In this document: positions 23,309-37,023 of the stretch, piece by piece
How positions within the stretch are numbered: the first letter of the stretch is position 1
How the letters are laid out: each line of letters opens with the position of its first letter
DNA from: Epiperipatus broadwayi
Taxonomy: Eukaryota > Onychophora > Udeonychophora > Euonychophora > Peripatidae
Direction: 5' to 3'
Length of the DNA: 64,000 nt
Assembly: GCA_028023455.1 (NCBI GenBank)
Contig: JAQFVV010012423.1
Span: 5,500,269 to 5,564,268 of the forward strand
The notes under the pieces: generated by a model
Told to the model about the DNA's origin: nothing
Databases searched by the model: none
The model's input: the letters and a program-made list of their open reading frames with translations, nothing else
Program-made: the position numbers and the translations under genes

Positions 23309-24029
23309 TAATTGTTAGTGTTGGTGATAGGTGAGAGGGGTTACAATATATATATAACACAGAATATATGTAACTTTAATATCACCAAAACAACACACGA
23401 TCTCTACCTACCTCTACATTGTTTTTAAATAGCCAATCTATTTCTCCTTCTCCAGTAAATACATACATTTAAAAAAATTAGGATGATATTAAGTATGACA
23501 ATAAAAAAGATTGTTTTTTTAATAAGTAATCTTACTTAATTATTTATGTTATTACAAAAAGTAATAATGTATCTTTATTTTACTATTTTGAATTTTACAC
23601 AAATGTAAATCAAATTTCTTTGTGTTAATTTTACACTTCAATCAAAAACTACAAAAAACATTTAAAAGCCTTTACAAAAACCAATTCTTTTTCAAAAACA
23701 TGTAGAAAAATGAGTTATTAAGGATGGAAAGCATAGCTTCAATTTATAACACACCAAAAAGTTAACAATTTTTAAATTAACATTTTTTAAAAAAAAAAGA
23801 CTGTATCTAACAGATGAATAAAAATTAAAATCCAGAAGATTGTGAGAAAAATAATCTTTAAATCAGCTTGAATATTTTCCCTAAATATTTTCCTTTAAAT
23901 TTTTTTAAAAAATGATTATTTTTAACATAGAATATAATAGTAATAAAATTGATTGTTATTTTTTAAATAAAATATTTTAAATAAAAAAAAAACCCTACCC
24001 ATGAGGAAAAATATTGTATCAAGACTTAT

Positions 24030-24043
24030 TTATCAATGGTAAT
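24030..24043 (+). repeat. Left target duplication of the 24 kb foldback element
   Basis: TTATCAATGGTAAT, repeated exactly at 24220-24233. Confidence 0.75.
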
Positions 24044-24219
24044 AGACAGGGTATGAGCACAGACTTTCACATGACCCACCTCTCTCCACACTATCTCATA
24101 ACACTGATACACCTGAATACACATATGTGGAGAGAGGTGGGTCATGTGAAAGTCTGTGCTCATACCCTGTCTATTACATATATAGACACAGGTATATATA
24201 AGCCTGTGTATTCCAGCTA
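24044..24219 (+). mobile_element. Short foldback relative of the 13.2 kb retrozyme-like element
   Basis: The first ~80 bp (from GGGTATGAGCACAGACTTTC) are the inverse of the following ~80 bp, and the right tail carries the same CACAGG...CCTGTGT palindrome and CAGCTA end as the 13.2 kb copy. The ends align exactly with that copy (CAGTTA there, CAGCTA here). The hammerhead-bearing middle is deleted. A 14-bp exact direct repeat flanks it. Two open frames over it, one on each strand, share sequence only because of the palindrome and are not genes. Confidence 0.75.
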
Positions 24220-24233
24220 TTATCAATGGTAAT
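24220..24233 (+). repeat. Right target duplication of the 24 kb foldback element
   Basis: Exact repeat of 24030-24043. Confidence 0.75.
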
Positions 24234-25249
24234 GAAATAAAAATACAATATCAATTATATTTTAATCAGTTTCTCTCATATACATTGCAGATAATAACCC
24301 ACATTGCGTTGATAAGCTTTGATTATAAGAAATATATATTATCTATTGTACTGAAAGTGTACAATATTTAACAAGATGTATAATATGTATATATAGTATG
24401 TATATATAGATTATTGAGAGAGCACATTTATATATATATTTACTGTATTTTCATTCAAAAAATAAAAATAATAAACAGTTTCTGTACCAAATCTTTATTT
24501 TTATTTAAATAAAATGAACAACAAAGTGTCAAACTTTCATCACAATTAAAAGCAGTTTCAATGATGTGCTTTTTTAAAAAATATTTTTTCCCTTTGGAAA
24601 CATGAAAGAAGACCCACTATCAATGAACTACCTCTTTCATTCTTTTGATGGTTTTACAGAAATTCCTAGATGACATTATCTACTTCAGATTCTTAAGTAA
24701 ACTCTTCAAATTTTAGTTTTGTGATGTAATACAAGAATATTTTACAGTTACTTTTCTGCCAATATTAAATTGATAACTTACATTTTACTGCATAAGAAAA
24801 ATACTTTAAAAACCTATTTGAATTTTGTAAAACTGTTAGTTACACTTAGAAAATATTTTATTCCATTAAACACTGTACTATATCAAACTTCTATAAGAAT
24901 AAAATAGTGAAAGGTAAAATTATATTTTTTCAATGCAACCTGAAGAAACAGTATTTAAAAATATGATCACATAGTGGCACTCCAAGGCAAAAAAAAAAAA
25001 TTACTACTACTATATCATAAGCTTTATTAATTTTACGGACTTTAATGTTTCATTTATATATATTTTTTAATAACATATATAATGGATATTGATATAATGC
25101 ATAAGTGATTTCACTATATGTATGTCTATTTGCTATTTCCATGACCAAAAAAATCAATTAAGAATTTATTATGGCATCTTTTTGTTACTTAAAGTAAGAT
25201 ATTTGTGGTTTTTTTTTTTTTTTTTTTATCAAAATAACTAATTAACAAA
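24234..25249. other. A+T-rich region without recognised gene
   Basis: Includes a short TA/GTATAT repeat near 24378-24410 and T- and A-runs. No coding similarity seen. Confidence 0.45.
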
Positions 25250-26040
25250 ATACTATTTTGAATACAAGATACAATATATATTTTATAAATATGAGGCATT
25301 GCAAAAGATATTCAAAATGCAGAAAAGCTATAAACAATTAAACAGAGTAGTGTTTCAATATATATATATTTCACTCAAATTGAAAAATTGTCAAAAATAC
25401 TGGACATAATTTAGAAGTAGTGATAATAATATCACTAAATGCAAATAAATTTGCTGTTATATCCCTTTAATATATTCTTAAATATTAAACTTCAATAAGG
25501 TTGTTAAATAATATTAAAAATTCTTGTCTTGATTAATAGTAAACCAGTAAACATCACATGATAGTATTTAATGTTACATAATTGGTTTAAACTAAGATGA
25601 ACTTTGTGAATATATTATTGTTACAACTTTCTTGCTTTGCACTCAAAAGCAAAAAAGTTGTATTAATAACATATTCACAAACCAATTATGTAACATTAAA
25701 CACTATCAAGTAAGACATAAATCTAATACTATTTAACAACCTTACTGAAATTTAATGTTTATGAACATATTGGTTTTTTTTTTTTTCAAATTTGCATTAT
25801 TAATGATGTATTTTATTTTTATATATACAATGGAACTTTATAATAATAGCTTTTAGATTATTTGCAATTAGCTATATTACTAATACTGCTTTTAAATTAT
25901 GTCCATTATTTTGGCTGTTTTTTTATTTTGAGTGAGAAATATGTCATTTTCATTTTATTTTTTTGGAACACCATTGTGTTTACAGCATTTCTGCATTTTG
26001 AATATTTCTAACAATGTAACTTGCTTTATTAAAATATTAT
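25250..26040. repeat. Large imperfect palindrome, ~400-bp arms
   Basis: The two arms are centred near 25637. Matching pairs can be followed outward: TTGTTACAACTTTC with AAAAGTTGTATTAATAAC; GTTACATAATTGGTTT with ACCAATTATGTAAC; AAGGTTGTTAAATA with TATTTAACAACCTT; GGACATAATTTAGAAG with its complement near 25895; ATTCAAAATGCAGAAA with its complement near 25990. Identity falls toward the outside. No coding and no clear target duplication. Probably a foldback DNA element or an old inverted duplication; a transcript would be a long hairpin. Confidence 0.75.
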
Positions 26041-28946
26041 AATTTAATAAATTTTTGTATATCAAATAAAAATCAGCCAATAACATCTGCTAATATTAAA
26101 AAAAAAGTAAAAATTGAAACAATTATTAATGAGATATATATGATATTTTTTTAATCATTATAGTTCTTCAAAGTGAAAGTTAATATTTGCCTACTGTAAT
26201 AACTAATTAGAAAAAATTATAATTCTTTCAACTCTAGCTGAATTCCAATGAATGAATATCAAATATTTATATATAGGATATGTTGCAATACTTTAAATCA
26301 GACAGCTTCAGTACACATATGTAATAATAAGCATAATATAAACAATGAGGTGGTTTATGTTGATAATTATAATTATAAAATCAAATATAAACAAAACAAA
26401 AAAATCCTTAACAATATTAAATACCAAAGGAACTAAATACTCATCATGGACAATATCTCAGACTGAAGTTAGGTTCAATAACTAGGCAAAAGTCTATTTG
26501 AAAATTATCAGATGTAGTTTGCCATTACTTGCTGCCACCTTAAACCAAATTATATAAATAATGCATATAAAAAACAAAGTACTGTACTCATTTAAAAGAC
26601 AATATTTTATTAAGTAAAAAAAAACATACACAATTTAAGCATCACAAAAAATAAGCAAAGAAGTCAATGCAATATATTTTTTCTAAAAATCATTAATGAA
26701 TTTATTAAACGGAGATTTAAGTATCAAGATATTGACTAAGTGAAAGCAGAAAAATTTGACAATTAAATATAAAATGTATAAGGCAGTTACCAATAATGTT
26801 GATTATTATTAATATACTTTTCTTTTTACATGAATTTCTTTTGCACGACTTTGAAATAATACAAGTTTAAAAAAATATATATTTCTCTGATCAGTAAAAA
26901 AAATGTACTTTGGGATTAGAGATGCTGGGACATATTCATGATTGGAATTAAGAAACGAACATTAGTGTCTGGCAGACTTTGAAAGGGAAGTATGTTTTTG
27001 GTATTGATGCTCTGTTTGCATTTTGACATTTGGTTTTAAAAAAAATTCCATGTTGGTATTGATTTTTAAAAAAATTCATTTTGTTTAAATCTAATTGATT
27101 AATTTTTTTAAATTTTCATTTATTAATTTTGCAAAAAAATAATAAATGGTATGTTGTACATTGCAAATTTTAATGAAAGAAATGGTATTCTAATCATGCA
27201 AACATGTATATGTTTATTATCAGACAGTGATAGTGAATAAAATTTTGGGTACTTTTCTGTTTTATACACAAGCAAGATGTTGCCCGTATTTTTGATAAAT
27301 ATACAGTTCCTGGGGCCTATAATTTTTCTTTTCAAATGTGTTTGTTAGTTGTTAAATTAAAAAAAAATTAATAAGTTAAATGAAATAAAAGTAATAAATT
27401 CCAATAAATTACATTAATAATCTTTATTTCAATTTTTTTTTTTACTAATAATGTGGAAGTAATGATACTCTTTGAATTTTAAAGACTTCAATGGCTTGTG
27501 TAGAGAAACCAATAATTGTTTCATTGTAAGTGTTATCACTTTCATGTTTTTTTACTTTTCAAATGAAATTTATGTTCCTATAACTCATTTCTTATTTATG
27601 TTCAATGTGTATAAAGTGAAATTTGATAGCATATACAAAATATAACATTCTAACAAAATTTTTCATATGGTTTATTTAATTATTTTCATTGATTTCTTAG
27701 GTCTGGAACCAATCTCCTTATTTTCCATATATTTATAATACAATCAGAAATGAATGCATTATGTGACATATGATGCACATAGTAAACCAAGTGCAGATAC
27801 TGTAATTGTTATTTAATGCACACATCTGTCTCACTGATAACTTGGGTTTCAAGTCTGGGCCAGATGAATATTAATTTTTTTTTTAAAATAAATAATCCAT
27901 ATTCCATCCAGTTGACCAATCAATAGTGGTTAATAAATGAATATAAAGAGTAAAAATCTGAGATTAATCTGGGTTAGTCAGATGAGTTTTGATAAACTGG
28001 CTGTATAATTATAATATAATGCAGCCTTCTCTACTGATGATAGAAATGTCTATTCTTGTGGATGCTGAGATCATGACTATTTTTATCTTTAAGATAATAC
28101 AGTGGCAGTTTGGATATGTGATGCTTGCATAAAAAAAATCTAGGTTATTAAAATATTTGTTTTAACTTTAATATAAACATTAAAAACATAAAATATTCAA
28201 TCACGTTAACTCTCAAAAAAAAAAAAAAAAAAAATCATACTATTTAGTAAATATGCTCAAAAAAAGGGGGAATGGGCTGATATGTATATAAAATAAAAGG
28301 TAGAAAATTGTTTAATTTTATAAAATTGTCAAAAATAATCTCTAACTAAAAATTCACTTACAAAAAAAAAATATTAATATTTTCTATGCTGAATTAAATT
28401 TGAAAAAAAAAGAAGTGAACATTTTTAAAAGAACATTCAGTAAAAGATTAAAAAAAGAAATAATGAATAATTAAAATATAGCAATAAAAAATAAAAATTA
28501 TAAAATTATTAAAAGGAATTGCAATGTTTCAAAAAATGTTCATATATTTTTAATAACAAAACAGATTTGAATTTGCAATAAAGAAAATTTATTTAAAGCT
28601 GAATGTTTTCAATACTGAGTAGTATCATAATCATAGCATTATGTAAAATATAGTAAGATACTCAAAAAAATTTGCAATTTTGGCTAAATATAATTACATG
28701 TTTGATATTTTTTGAACCATTACAATTATTGCAGGAAATCAGGGCAAAAAAATTTATTCTAAAATAAGGAATACAATTTAAATTAAAGAACAAAGAAACA
28801 AAATGCTCCACTAAATACACCAGTAATTGCTTTCACTATATAAGAATCCAGCAATTTGCTACAAAAAGTAAAAAAGCAAAAGAAATAACTTCACTATCTA
28901 TGAAAATTATATCTTCTTTAAAACTAGGCAACACATTAATTTAGAT
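26041..28946. other. A+T-rich region without recognised gene
   Basis: No recognisable family. 27780-28130 is slightly more complex than its surroundings, without an interpretable frame. A-run of about 20 at 28216-28235. Confidence 0.4.
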
Positions 28947-29216
28947 TAGAGATCACCAAACTTTTCACCATAAGGGTCAAATTGTTCATTTCAGTACTTT
29001 CAGCTGGCCATAATTAAAAAAAAAAAGATTTTAAAAAAGGAAATTTATTCAGATGACAAAAAAAAAAAAAAGATAAATAATTTTAAGTATATGAATTTTA
29101 TTGAAAGCATAAAATTTCATAAACTAGTTACAGAGTATGTGGGATTAAATTATTATATATTAATGATAACAACAATATCAGTAAATTCTAATACCTTCAT
29201 TACAAATTATACTAAA

Positions 29217-30930
29217 ACTATAAATGTGAATGGTTGAATTGTTTTTGTGTTTTTAAAATCTTATTAAATTGAGGTTCAAATTTTGAAATGCCAATTACAA
29301 GTGGCGAGTTCAAATGTTCATCAGATAAATTTGCCCTCTATTTTGATTTGAAATACTTCATTTAGAAAAAGTTTGTTCACAAAGATATGTTGTTCCAAAA
29401 ATGAAGATAAATTAGAAATTTCTTCAAATTTGGAAACTGGACAGGATTCAGAAATTTATAAAAATCGATCAAATTTCCTTCCTTGTATATGTCTTTATAT
29501 GATAATTTTCCTGAAATTCAATAATTTGTATTTCAATTTGATTTGGGACATCTAGCATAACACAGCAAATTGATTTTGGAACAATCTAATTTCCTTAGCA
29601 TATGCATCTAAATCACTAAACATTTCTGAAATTGTTGTTTTAAATCTGAAATGATTAAATTTTGGAATGTGGATGAAAATTCTGCTTCATCATTTTTATG
29701 CAATTCTGAACATTATGGCACATGAGTAAAATTACAATCTTTAATTTGGCTTTCCAAAAGATCAACTTTGCTCTGAATGCCTTGTTAAGAGAAAATAAAT
29801 CATAAAGTAAAATTATTTTCATTCAGCAACTTTAAATTCAAATTGTTTATGTGGTTCACTAAATCTGTAAGAAATGCAAATTTCCAAAGCCACTCGATGT
29901 TTGATCAAAGTGGCTCACAATGGTTTTTCACAGTAAGAAATATATCAATTTCATTTCTGAGCTGAAAGAAGCACAAAAGAATACTGCCACAGCTAAGGCA
30001 TCAAATTGCAGTATAATATGTCAAGTCAATATGCTTGGAATCACATTTCTCGAAAAAAAAAAACTGGCAATGATTAAGTGCATGGGCGCTAATGAAATTT
30101 ATTGTAGAAATACCAGGTTTCAACATAGAGCTCATACCAATGTGTTTTCCACTAAGTGCTTGTTGATGGATAGCACAGTGAAGAAATATTGGCTTTGATA
30201 TTTCTGCATCCCCAAAAGCATTTGTGATTAGTCCAACCAAACTTGTCATTGTGTGAGACATGTCCCCTCTCCCATCAATTCTTAAGCACTGCAAACAATT
30301 CCAATCTAAATTTATTCTGTTCATGTTTATTGCACTTCTTTGAAGATATCCTCTCCCGTTGTAGTGTTATGCACACTGTGAAGTGATACTAATCCCTGTG
30401 TGACCTTAAGTTTATTGTTGATGCTATGAAAAAATATTAGGAGTTGTGAGGTATTACAAACATCAGTTGATTCTTCCAACATGAGGAAATACTGAGTAAA
30501 ACATTGTGCTTTACCTACAATTTGCTGAACAAAACTATTTTCCATATTTTCGATCAACCATGCAACAATATTTGGTCCAAGCCATCATTTTAAAAAGATT
30601 AAACTTTTCTGGCTATAACTCAATCACTGCTTCTATCATACATTCTTGGATGATATTGCCATCAGTAAATGATTTTCTTCTTTTAGTCAACATGTAAGCA
30701 ACATTACAGCTTACCAAGATTAAAGCTTCATTTTCTGAATTTGCCTTAATAAAAAAGTCTTGCTGAGAACACAGGCAATGTCTTAATGATTTAAATTTAT
30801 CTGAAGCTGCATTCCTTTAAACTGTGAAAATGTTGAAGCATGTTTCATTTCATAGTGATGGCATATATTAAATTATTTTAAGGCAGCAATATTGTCTTCC
30901 CAACTCATGTTAAAACTTAAAAAAAAAAAA
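29217..30930 (-). pseudogene. hAT transposase, GTF2IRD2/ZBED type (broken)
   Basis: Reading down the minus strand: a BED-type finger tail (Y-N-I-C-H-H-Y-E-M-K-H-A near 30850); a segment with L-T-K-R-R-K-S-F-T-D-G (near 30680) matching 'LAKSKKPFSDGEFVKECM'; the start of the catalytic domain with L-E-E-S-T-D-V (near 30470), whose D is the first acidic residue of hAT transposases; T-T-G-E-D-I-F near 30345; then C-A-I-H-Q-Q-A-L-S-G-K (near 30160) and N-F-I-S-A-H-A-L-N-H-C-Q-F, matching 'CIIHQxxLxxK...VNFIRxxxLNHRQF'; and finally the dimerisation tail RANLSDEHLN followed by F-E-P-Q-F-N-K-I-L (near 29330-29250), ending at 29217. Length is full-size for the family, but at least six frameshifts or stops break it. 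It encoded the enzyme that cuts out and reinserts the element. Confidence 0.85.
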
Positions 30931-31477
30931 AAATTATAAATAATTATGAACTTACTAAACACACCTTTTCAACATAAATTTATGTGATTATAATTTAAGT
31001 ATTACATTGCATTAATATATTAAATTCTGCAAGAATTTTGGGTGGATAATCAATTGTAAAGGGAAGCAATAAAGACAAAATAACTAAAGGTTAGCAATGA
31101 ACCTAAAGATTCAATTTAAAGATGAATGTGATAGTACCAGAACCATCTACAATGCCATAAATGGATATTGTCAATAGAGGCCAAACAAGAATAAAGAAAT
31201 ACCACAATATATATGGTTGCGGTTCTATATTAATAAACTTGTGGATAATATTAATTAGTCTAACAATGGTGAAAGTCACTGGCACAAACAAATGTGTATA
31301 TAAAGACTGAATTAAACACATACAATCTTCTAAAAAGGAAATGAATTAATTTTGTAAGTGAATATTAGATAATATTCTGATGAGGAGAAAGTAATCAGTC
31401 AAAATGTTGGTTTTGCTCAGCATTTTATGATTTAAATTATGCTGTAATTTCATGAAAGAATGCTGGCTGAAGTAATT

Positions 31478-31915
31478 GATCATCTAACTTTATTTACTAT
31501 AAAATGGTGCCCTATAACTTGATTTAGTGGAAATGAAACGAACACATAAGTACCAAATAGGAAAATTCAAATAAACAATTTTCAATATTCCCAATTAAGA
31601 AAAAAAAAGGCAATTGTTTCGAAAATTATAATAGTGAAACTTGTTTGATTGAACTGCCTTTTTGTTTTTTAAACACAATTACTAAAAATTGTTTAAATTT
31701 TTTGATTTAAGCATGTGGTTATTTGTTTTGAAAATAAACTGCTTGCTAATAAATAGTTAAACTTCTTCCATTAAACTGCCTATATTTTTTTGAGTCACAA
31801 ATATTGAAAATTGTTTATTTGATTTTTTTCTATTTGGTACTTATGTGTTTATTTCATTTCCACTAAGTAAAGTTGTAAATCACTATTTTGTAGTAAATGA
31901 ATTTAGAGATCATCA
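31478..31915. mobile_element. Nested inverted-repeat element (MITE-like) inside the hAT
   Basis: TIRs of about 115-120 bp: left 31478-31600 (GATCATCTAAC...TTTAGTGGAAATGAAAC) and right about 31800-31915, its inverse (GTTTATTTCATTTCCACTAA...GAGATCATC). The innermost parts pair TAAACAATTTTCAATATTC with GAATATTGAAAATTGTTTA. About 440 bp, non-coding centre. Family unknown. Its position between the hAT's transposase and right end shows it inserted later. Confidence 0.75.
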
Positions 31916-32260
31916 TTTTTCCAAATTAACAGATTAAGTTTGTTGAAGCTCCCATGTAGACATTATTTTCTGAGATCACAAGATAAGAAAATCATTGATG
32001 AATTAATACATATTTGACATCTAATTGCCAAATTTATACGTAAATACCATATTAATATAATATAGTATATTAATAAATTTTCAACACAATTTTAATTAAT
32101 GCATTTGAAATCTATCAACATTCCACGATTTTTGCAAATTCCCATTAGAAAATTAGTTTAATTGGCACATTTTTGCACAATTCTTTCATGGGCTGGATAA
32201 AATCATACTGCAAGCTGGATATGGCCCATGGGCAGTAGTTTGGAGATCCTGGATTTTGAG

Positions 32261-35200
32261 AATAAAACAATAGAAAATAGTGATCGTGTGATAATTTAGA
32301 AGATATTAACATATAATAATACTAGCCTGCAAATATATTTTTTTTCTGCAGTAAAAATCGAAACTGATGGTTTTACTAATTTAGCTGCGCTGAATTCAAA
32401 AATTAATTTTATTTTGCCATATCATGTCTGATTAATTGGCAATAAAGCAAAGTATTATTTTATTATTACATAAAATTTTCAATAACTTGGTGTTGATTGA
32501 ATTGGATACATTATATATAAATGTTCAAAGGCTACATACAATCCTATTTTTTCCTATATTAAACACAAGTAAAAGCAACTTTGTAAACAATTAGGTTTCT
32601 ATGAAATCAAAACAGTAAATGCATATTTTAAACCAGTGGTGACAGCAATACATTTAAATTACTAGCCCTACTTAAAATAAAAATTACAGGGTTATCCATG
32701 CATTTTATTAAGAATATAATCAAGAATATTTAAGGGGAAAAAATATACTTGCAGCATATACACATACAGGGAAGCTACTTTTTATTAGCGCAAAAAAGGA
32801 ATAAATCCAAGAAAATATTAAAATTGTCACACCTGTGAAAAATATATGGTTGAATATGCTTTACAATATTGTTTAAAGAGGATATTAACTGCATGAGATT
32901 TCATGAAGGGATTCTACAAGTGGGATATAACTTTTGGCATTTATACATTTGTTTTTCAGAAATTTACCAAATTCATCCTTAAGTTCTGTCCTTTAAGTAT
33001 AAAATTACTATGCAGAGAAGAGAGATATAATACACAAGCAAAACAACTTAGCAAGCAAAGTAAAAAATACATGAGCTGAAAGCTTACTCACATTACATTC
33101 CCTGGAAATGTACATTAGAATTCTTCAGTTGCCCTTTAGAATTTATGTATTCTTGAAGTTTTTGAGTGCTCTCTGAAGGACTTTTTGCCACAGTATTCTT
33201 TAAAATACTTATAATAAAAATTTCATGAATAAAGATTAAAATATACTTTTTATATGCATAATAATACACAGGGCTACAAATGAAAGTAAAAGACACATAA
33301 AATGTGAAATTATTCGGTTGTGTCTTGAGCATAACTGAAAGAAAATCTTGAAACGTTAATCCAATATTTCCAACCAAATAAAATACGGCTAGGATTTAAA
33401 ACTATTTTTGTTTATACAAATGGTTTGAGAAAAACATTCAGCTTCTTACTCTTCTTATTATGTGAGAGAGTTTATAATGAATGTATCAGGCAAAACTCAA
33501 TTATAATATAACAATATGACTATAATACACATTACATAATCAAATACATACTAACAATCACAACTAAAGGTATATAATTGTATTATAAAGAGAGAAGCTT
33601 AAGAACATCTCTCAGTATTACATCTTGCAATTATAGATACTAAAAAAAAAAAAAAACAGAATTGTCCACAATTAGTCACAAAATAAAAGTGACAGCATTT
33701 TTGGATTCAGGGCATCAATTTCCATTAAAATAACCTACCTTCTATTTTACTGTAAAATAATATTGCCTGGTGTAATTAAGGTAGAACAAAAAGTTAATCT
33801 TCGATATATTATTTATTTTTTATACTAATATTTATTAAATTAATATTATTATTTTTTGCTAATAAAGTTTATATAAATAAAAATTTAGGAGGGATATTAA
33901 ATAATTTAAAAATATAATACAAATTCATAAATTGAAACATAAATAAAATTTAAATTTTTCTAAAAATAAAAACAAGAATTGTCTATAAATTAAATGTTTG
34001 ACTTATTTTAATCAAATTGTGTATAAGAATAACTAATGACTTCAGTAAGTACATAATAGATAAAATAATTTTAATCAAATTTTTGCACCCAATTTTCTTC
34101 TTTTTCCCTTTTTGGAAAGGAGGGGGGTATTTATAAACATGGTATTTATTTATATATGTAAGAGGTAGATTATTTTTATAGAAAAAAAATACAATAGCAA
34201 ATGAGGAAAAAAGAAAAAGTAATAATTTAGATGTAATATATATATAAAGTATTATTTTTATAAATAATTTATGCATTATATTATAATGAAGATAAACCTT
34301 ATGATTTATGATAGATTCATTATTTTAAAAATGAAATTTAAAAACATTATAAAAAAAATAAATTACATGCATAGAGTATAACTAAAAAAATATTTAAAAT
34401 ATTCTGCATTTAAAGAGAAAAAAAATCACAAAATTTAAAAGTATATCTAAGCTTTAAAAACCATGCACATATAAATATCATGCACCAAATGCAAAACACT
34501 TGTCAATGAATAGTGAAACTTAGTCAAACAGAAATAAAAAATAGAATATGAAAAAGATCTTATTTCAATTATATTTTAAAATACACATGAATATGTTTTA
34601 TAAAGAATATATTATTTTTAATATAATAATGTATAAAAAAATGATAGATTACTCAATCATAATTTGCTGTTATTATAAATAACCCAATCAATGAAACTAT
34701 TCTTAAATGCAATATAACTATTGGGACAATAAGTAGATTTTTAAAAATGTTATACAAAGATTCATGTATTTATTTATTTTACATAATACTCTTCCAACAA
34801 TTAATTATGATTCTATTGTCTGGAATTCTGAAATAAAATATTATAAGAATAGATTATAAAATATAATGAAAAGACTTTTTTAGATACACAAATGTATAAA
34901 TCATTGTAAATACTGAATCATTTTACAAAAAAAAAAAAGGATGTTGAATGATATTGTATTTATAAAAGAAAATATTTTAAGCAAATTATATCTTCTAGAA
35001 CAACTTAGTCATAATTTGTAAAATTCTTAATACAATAAAAAATAATTATTTATTTTATATTAAAAAATGCAATCATAATTGTTATAATATGTTGTTCAAT
35101 AAGCTATTTTTAGATATTGGTTTTCCAATTTGAATTCCCATGATAAAATTTTATAAATTAGGGTAAACTAATACTTGGTTTGTAAAATCTGGATTGCAAA

Positions 35201-37023
35201 TGGATTATTAACTTTTTATTACCCACTTAACAATTTGAATTGAATTAAATATATATATCTTTTATTGCCTACTTAACAAATTGAATTGAATTAAATATAT
35301 ATATATATATTTACACATACAAGCATAAAAAATTAAAAAACAAACAAATAAAAATGCTTCAATATATCATCAGACAAAGAAATGATTTGAGAGAAATTGG
35401 GTTAAAGATTAAAAACAATTAGATGTTAACTTTTAGTGGCATAAGTTAAGATATATTGTATTTACAAAATTTCTTGCATAAAACATAATTATAAACATGT
35501 AAAAACAAATAAGAAGAAAAAGAATATAAATAGTTAATTTACAAACATTTTTATGCCTATATAATTTGTCCATTGTTTAAATTGATGACATGGAATAAAC
35601 ATATATATATATTTCTACATAATTCTTCCTATTTCTCAATGTATATTTTATGATATTAGATATGTTGCAGAAAATTGTTCTATTTTCATCAGATTAATTT
35701 GATTTGATTTTTATCAAATTAAAATTTAAAAAAAAATCACTGATTAAAAAAAATAATAATCTGTATTAAATAACTCAAATCATTTGCCTCCTGTTAATAT
35801 GATAAACACTAAAAATATCTAAACATTTTTTTCTTATCAGCATGAAGATAGATAATTATTTTGTAAATATTAATTTATCATAGATTTTTTGCACTGAGTA
35901 CAGAATTATTTCTGTTTCTATAATATATATCATAAGAAATATTTGGGGGGAAAGATAAATGAAAAACTTATAAGCTATGAATTTTTAATTATTGTAATTT
36001 TCACATTTGGTACTATCATCTGCATGTAGAAATTTAGTTAATCATTTGAAATAGTCTTTCTGAAAATTTAAATAATTGTTCAGTGTCTAATTTTGTTTTT
36101 CCTTTGCTAATTAAAATTATGTAGATTAATAAAGTTTTGTTATATGACAATTTATTTCAATAACAATCATAATAATAGCTTCTGAAATATAAATGTATAT
36201 TTTCAAGATTTATCTATTTTCCAATCAACTTCAAAAATCATCTTTTTATCTGGCCAGTAAGACTTTTTTCTAGCATAATGTCAGTTTATTTTCTGGTAAC
36301 TATTAGCTAGTAATCCCATGAACTTTTGAATTCATGTAATACTCTAGGTTTCAGCATTCAAATATTAGATCATGAAACTAATGCATAAAATTACACATAT
36401 TATCACTTTGATATACAAAAGCAGGTTTAAAAGTTAAATGTTCATTTAATATCAACATAAAAATATATATCCTTATTTTTCTTTTGTAAGATTAAAAATC
36501 ATTTCTGAATTTGGTTATATTTTACTTTAAAAATAGCAGAGTAATTCTTAAGCTTGACAAAAAAAATGTTGAATCTATTGTGGGTTCGATGTAATATAAC
36601 GTATTATAGAGTTTGTTATATTAAATAATAAGAAAGATTATTATAAAAAATCATTGGTAAATAATTTTACTTCTGTATTTATAAAAGATGACTTAAACAA
36701 TATATTTCCACCATGCTTAAGAATCATGTAGACAATGTATTATGTATTACATCATTTGTATTTTTATCAGTCAACATGTCAAAAATATCCATGTGTGCAA
36801 AACATTTAATAATGATTTACTGACATAAATTAAATGTGGGTTGAAATTATCTTGTGTGATGATAGAGATTTTGGTGACTTATAATCATGAAAGACATAAA
36901 AGGCTGAGAATCAATCATTCTGAGAACAAGTCAATGAATAGCATATGAAAATTAACTTTAAATGGTTATAAGCACTATCCTAGACATAGTTATATTTAAT
37001 AACTATATTAATAATCTTTATTT
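32261..37023. other. A+T-rich region without recognised gene
   Basis: Contains an imperfect tandem duplication of about 48 bp at 35213-35308 (each copy with CAATTTGAATTGAATTAAAT or close). Otherwise nothing supported. Confidence 0.45.

Larger units (their letters stand above)
28947..32252 (-). mobile_element. hAT transposon (GTF2IRD2/ZBED-like), inactive
   Basis: The left end reads TAGAGATCACCAAACTTTTC and the right end, reverse complemented, CCAGGATCTCCAAACTAC. These match each other and the classic hAT terminal 'CAG-x-GGTC-x-CCAAACT'. The next bases of the right end (GGGCCATATCCAGC on the inverse strand) also fit hAT subterminal sequence. Candidate 8-bp flanks ATTTAGAT (28939-28946) and ATTTTGAG (32253-32260) agree at 6 of 8. 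Inside, on the minus strand, lies a broken transposase gene spanning BED finger to C-terminal tail, and a nested inverted-repeat element at 31478-31915. Many stops and frameshifts show the copy is old. Confidence 0.85.

Noticed and set aside
24014-24232. Overlapping open frames of 72 and 66 codons on opposite strands with the same peptide
   Set aside because: The shared peptide (HMTHLSPH and neighbours) is produced by the palindromic foldback element read on both strands, so it is not evidence for a gene.
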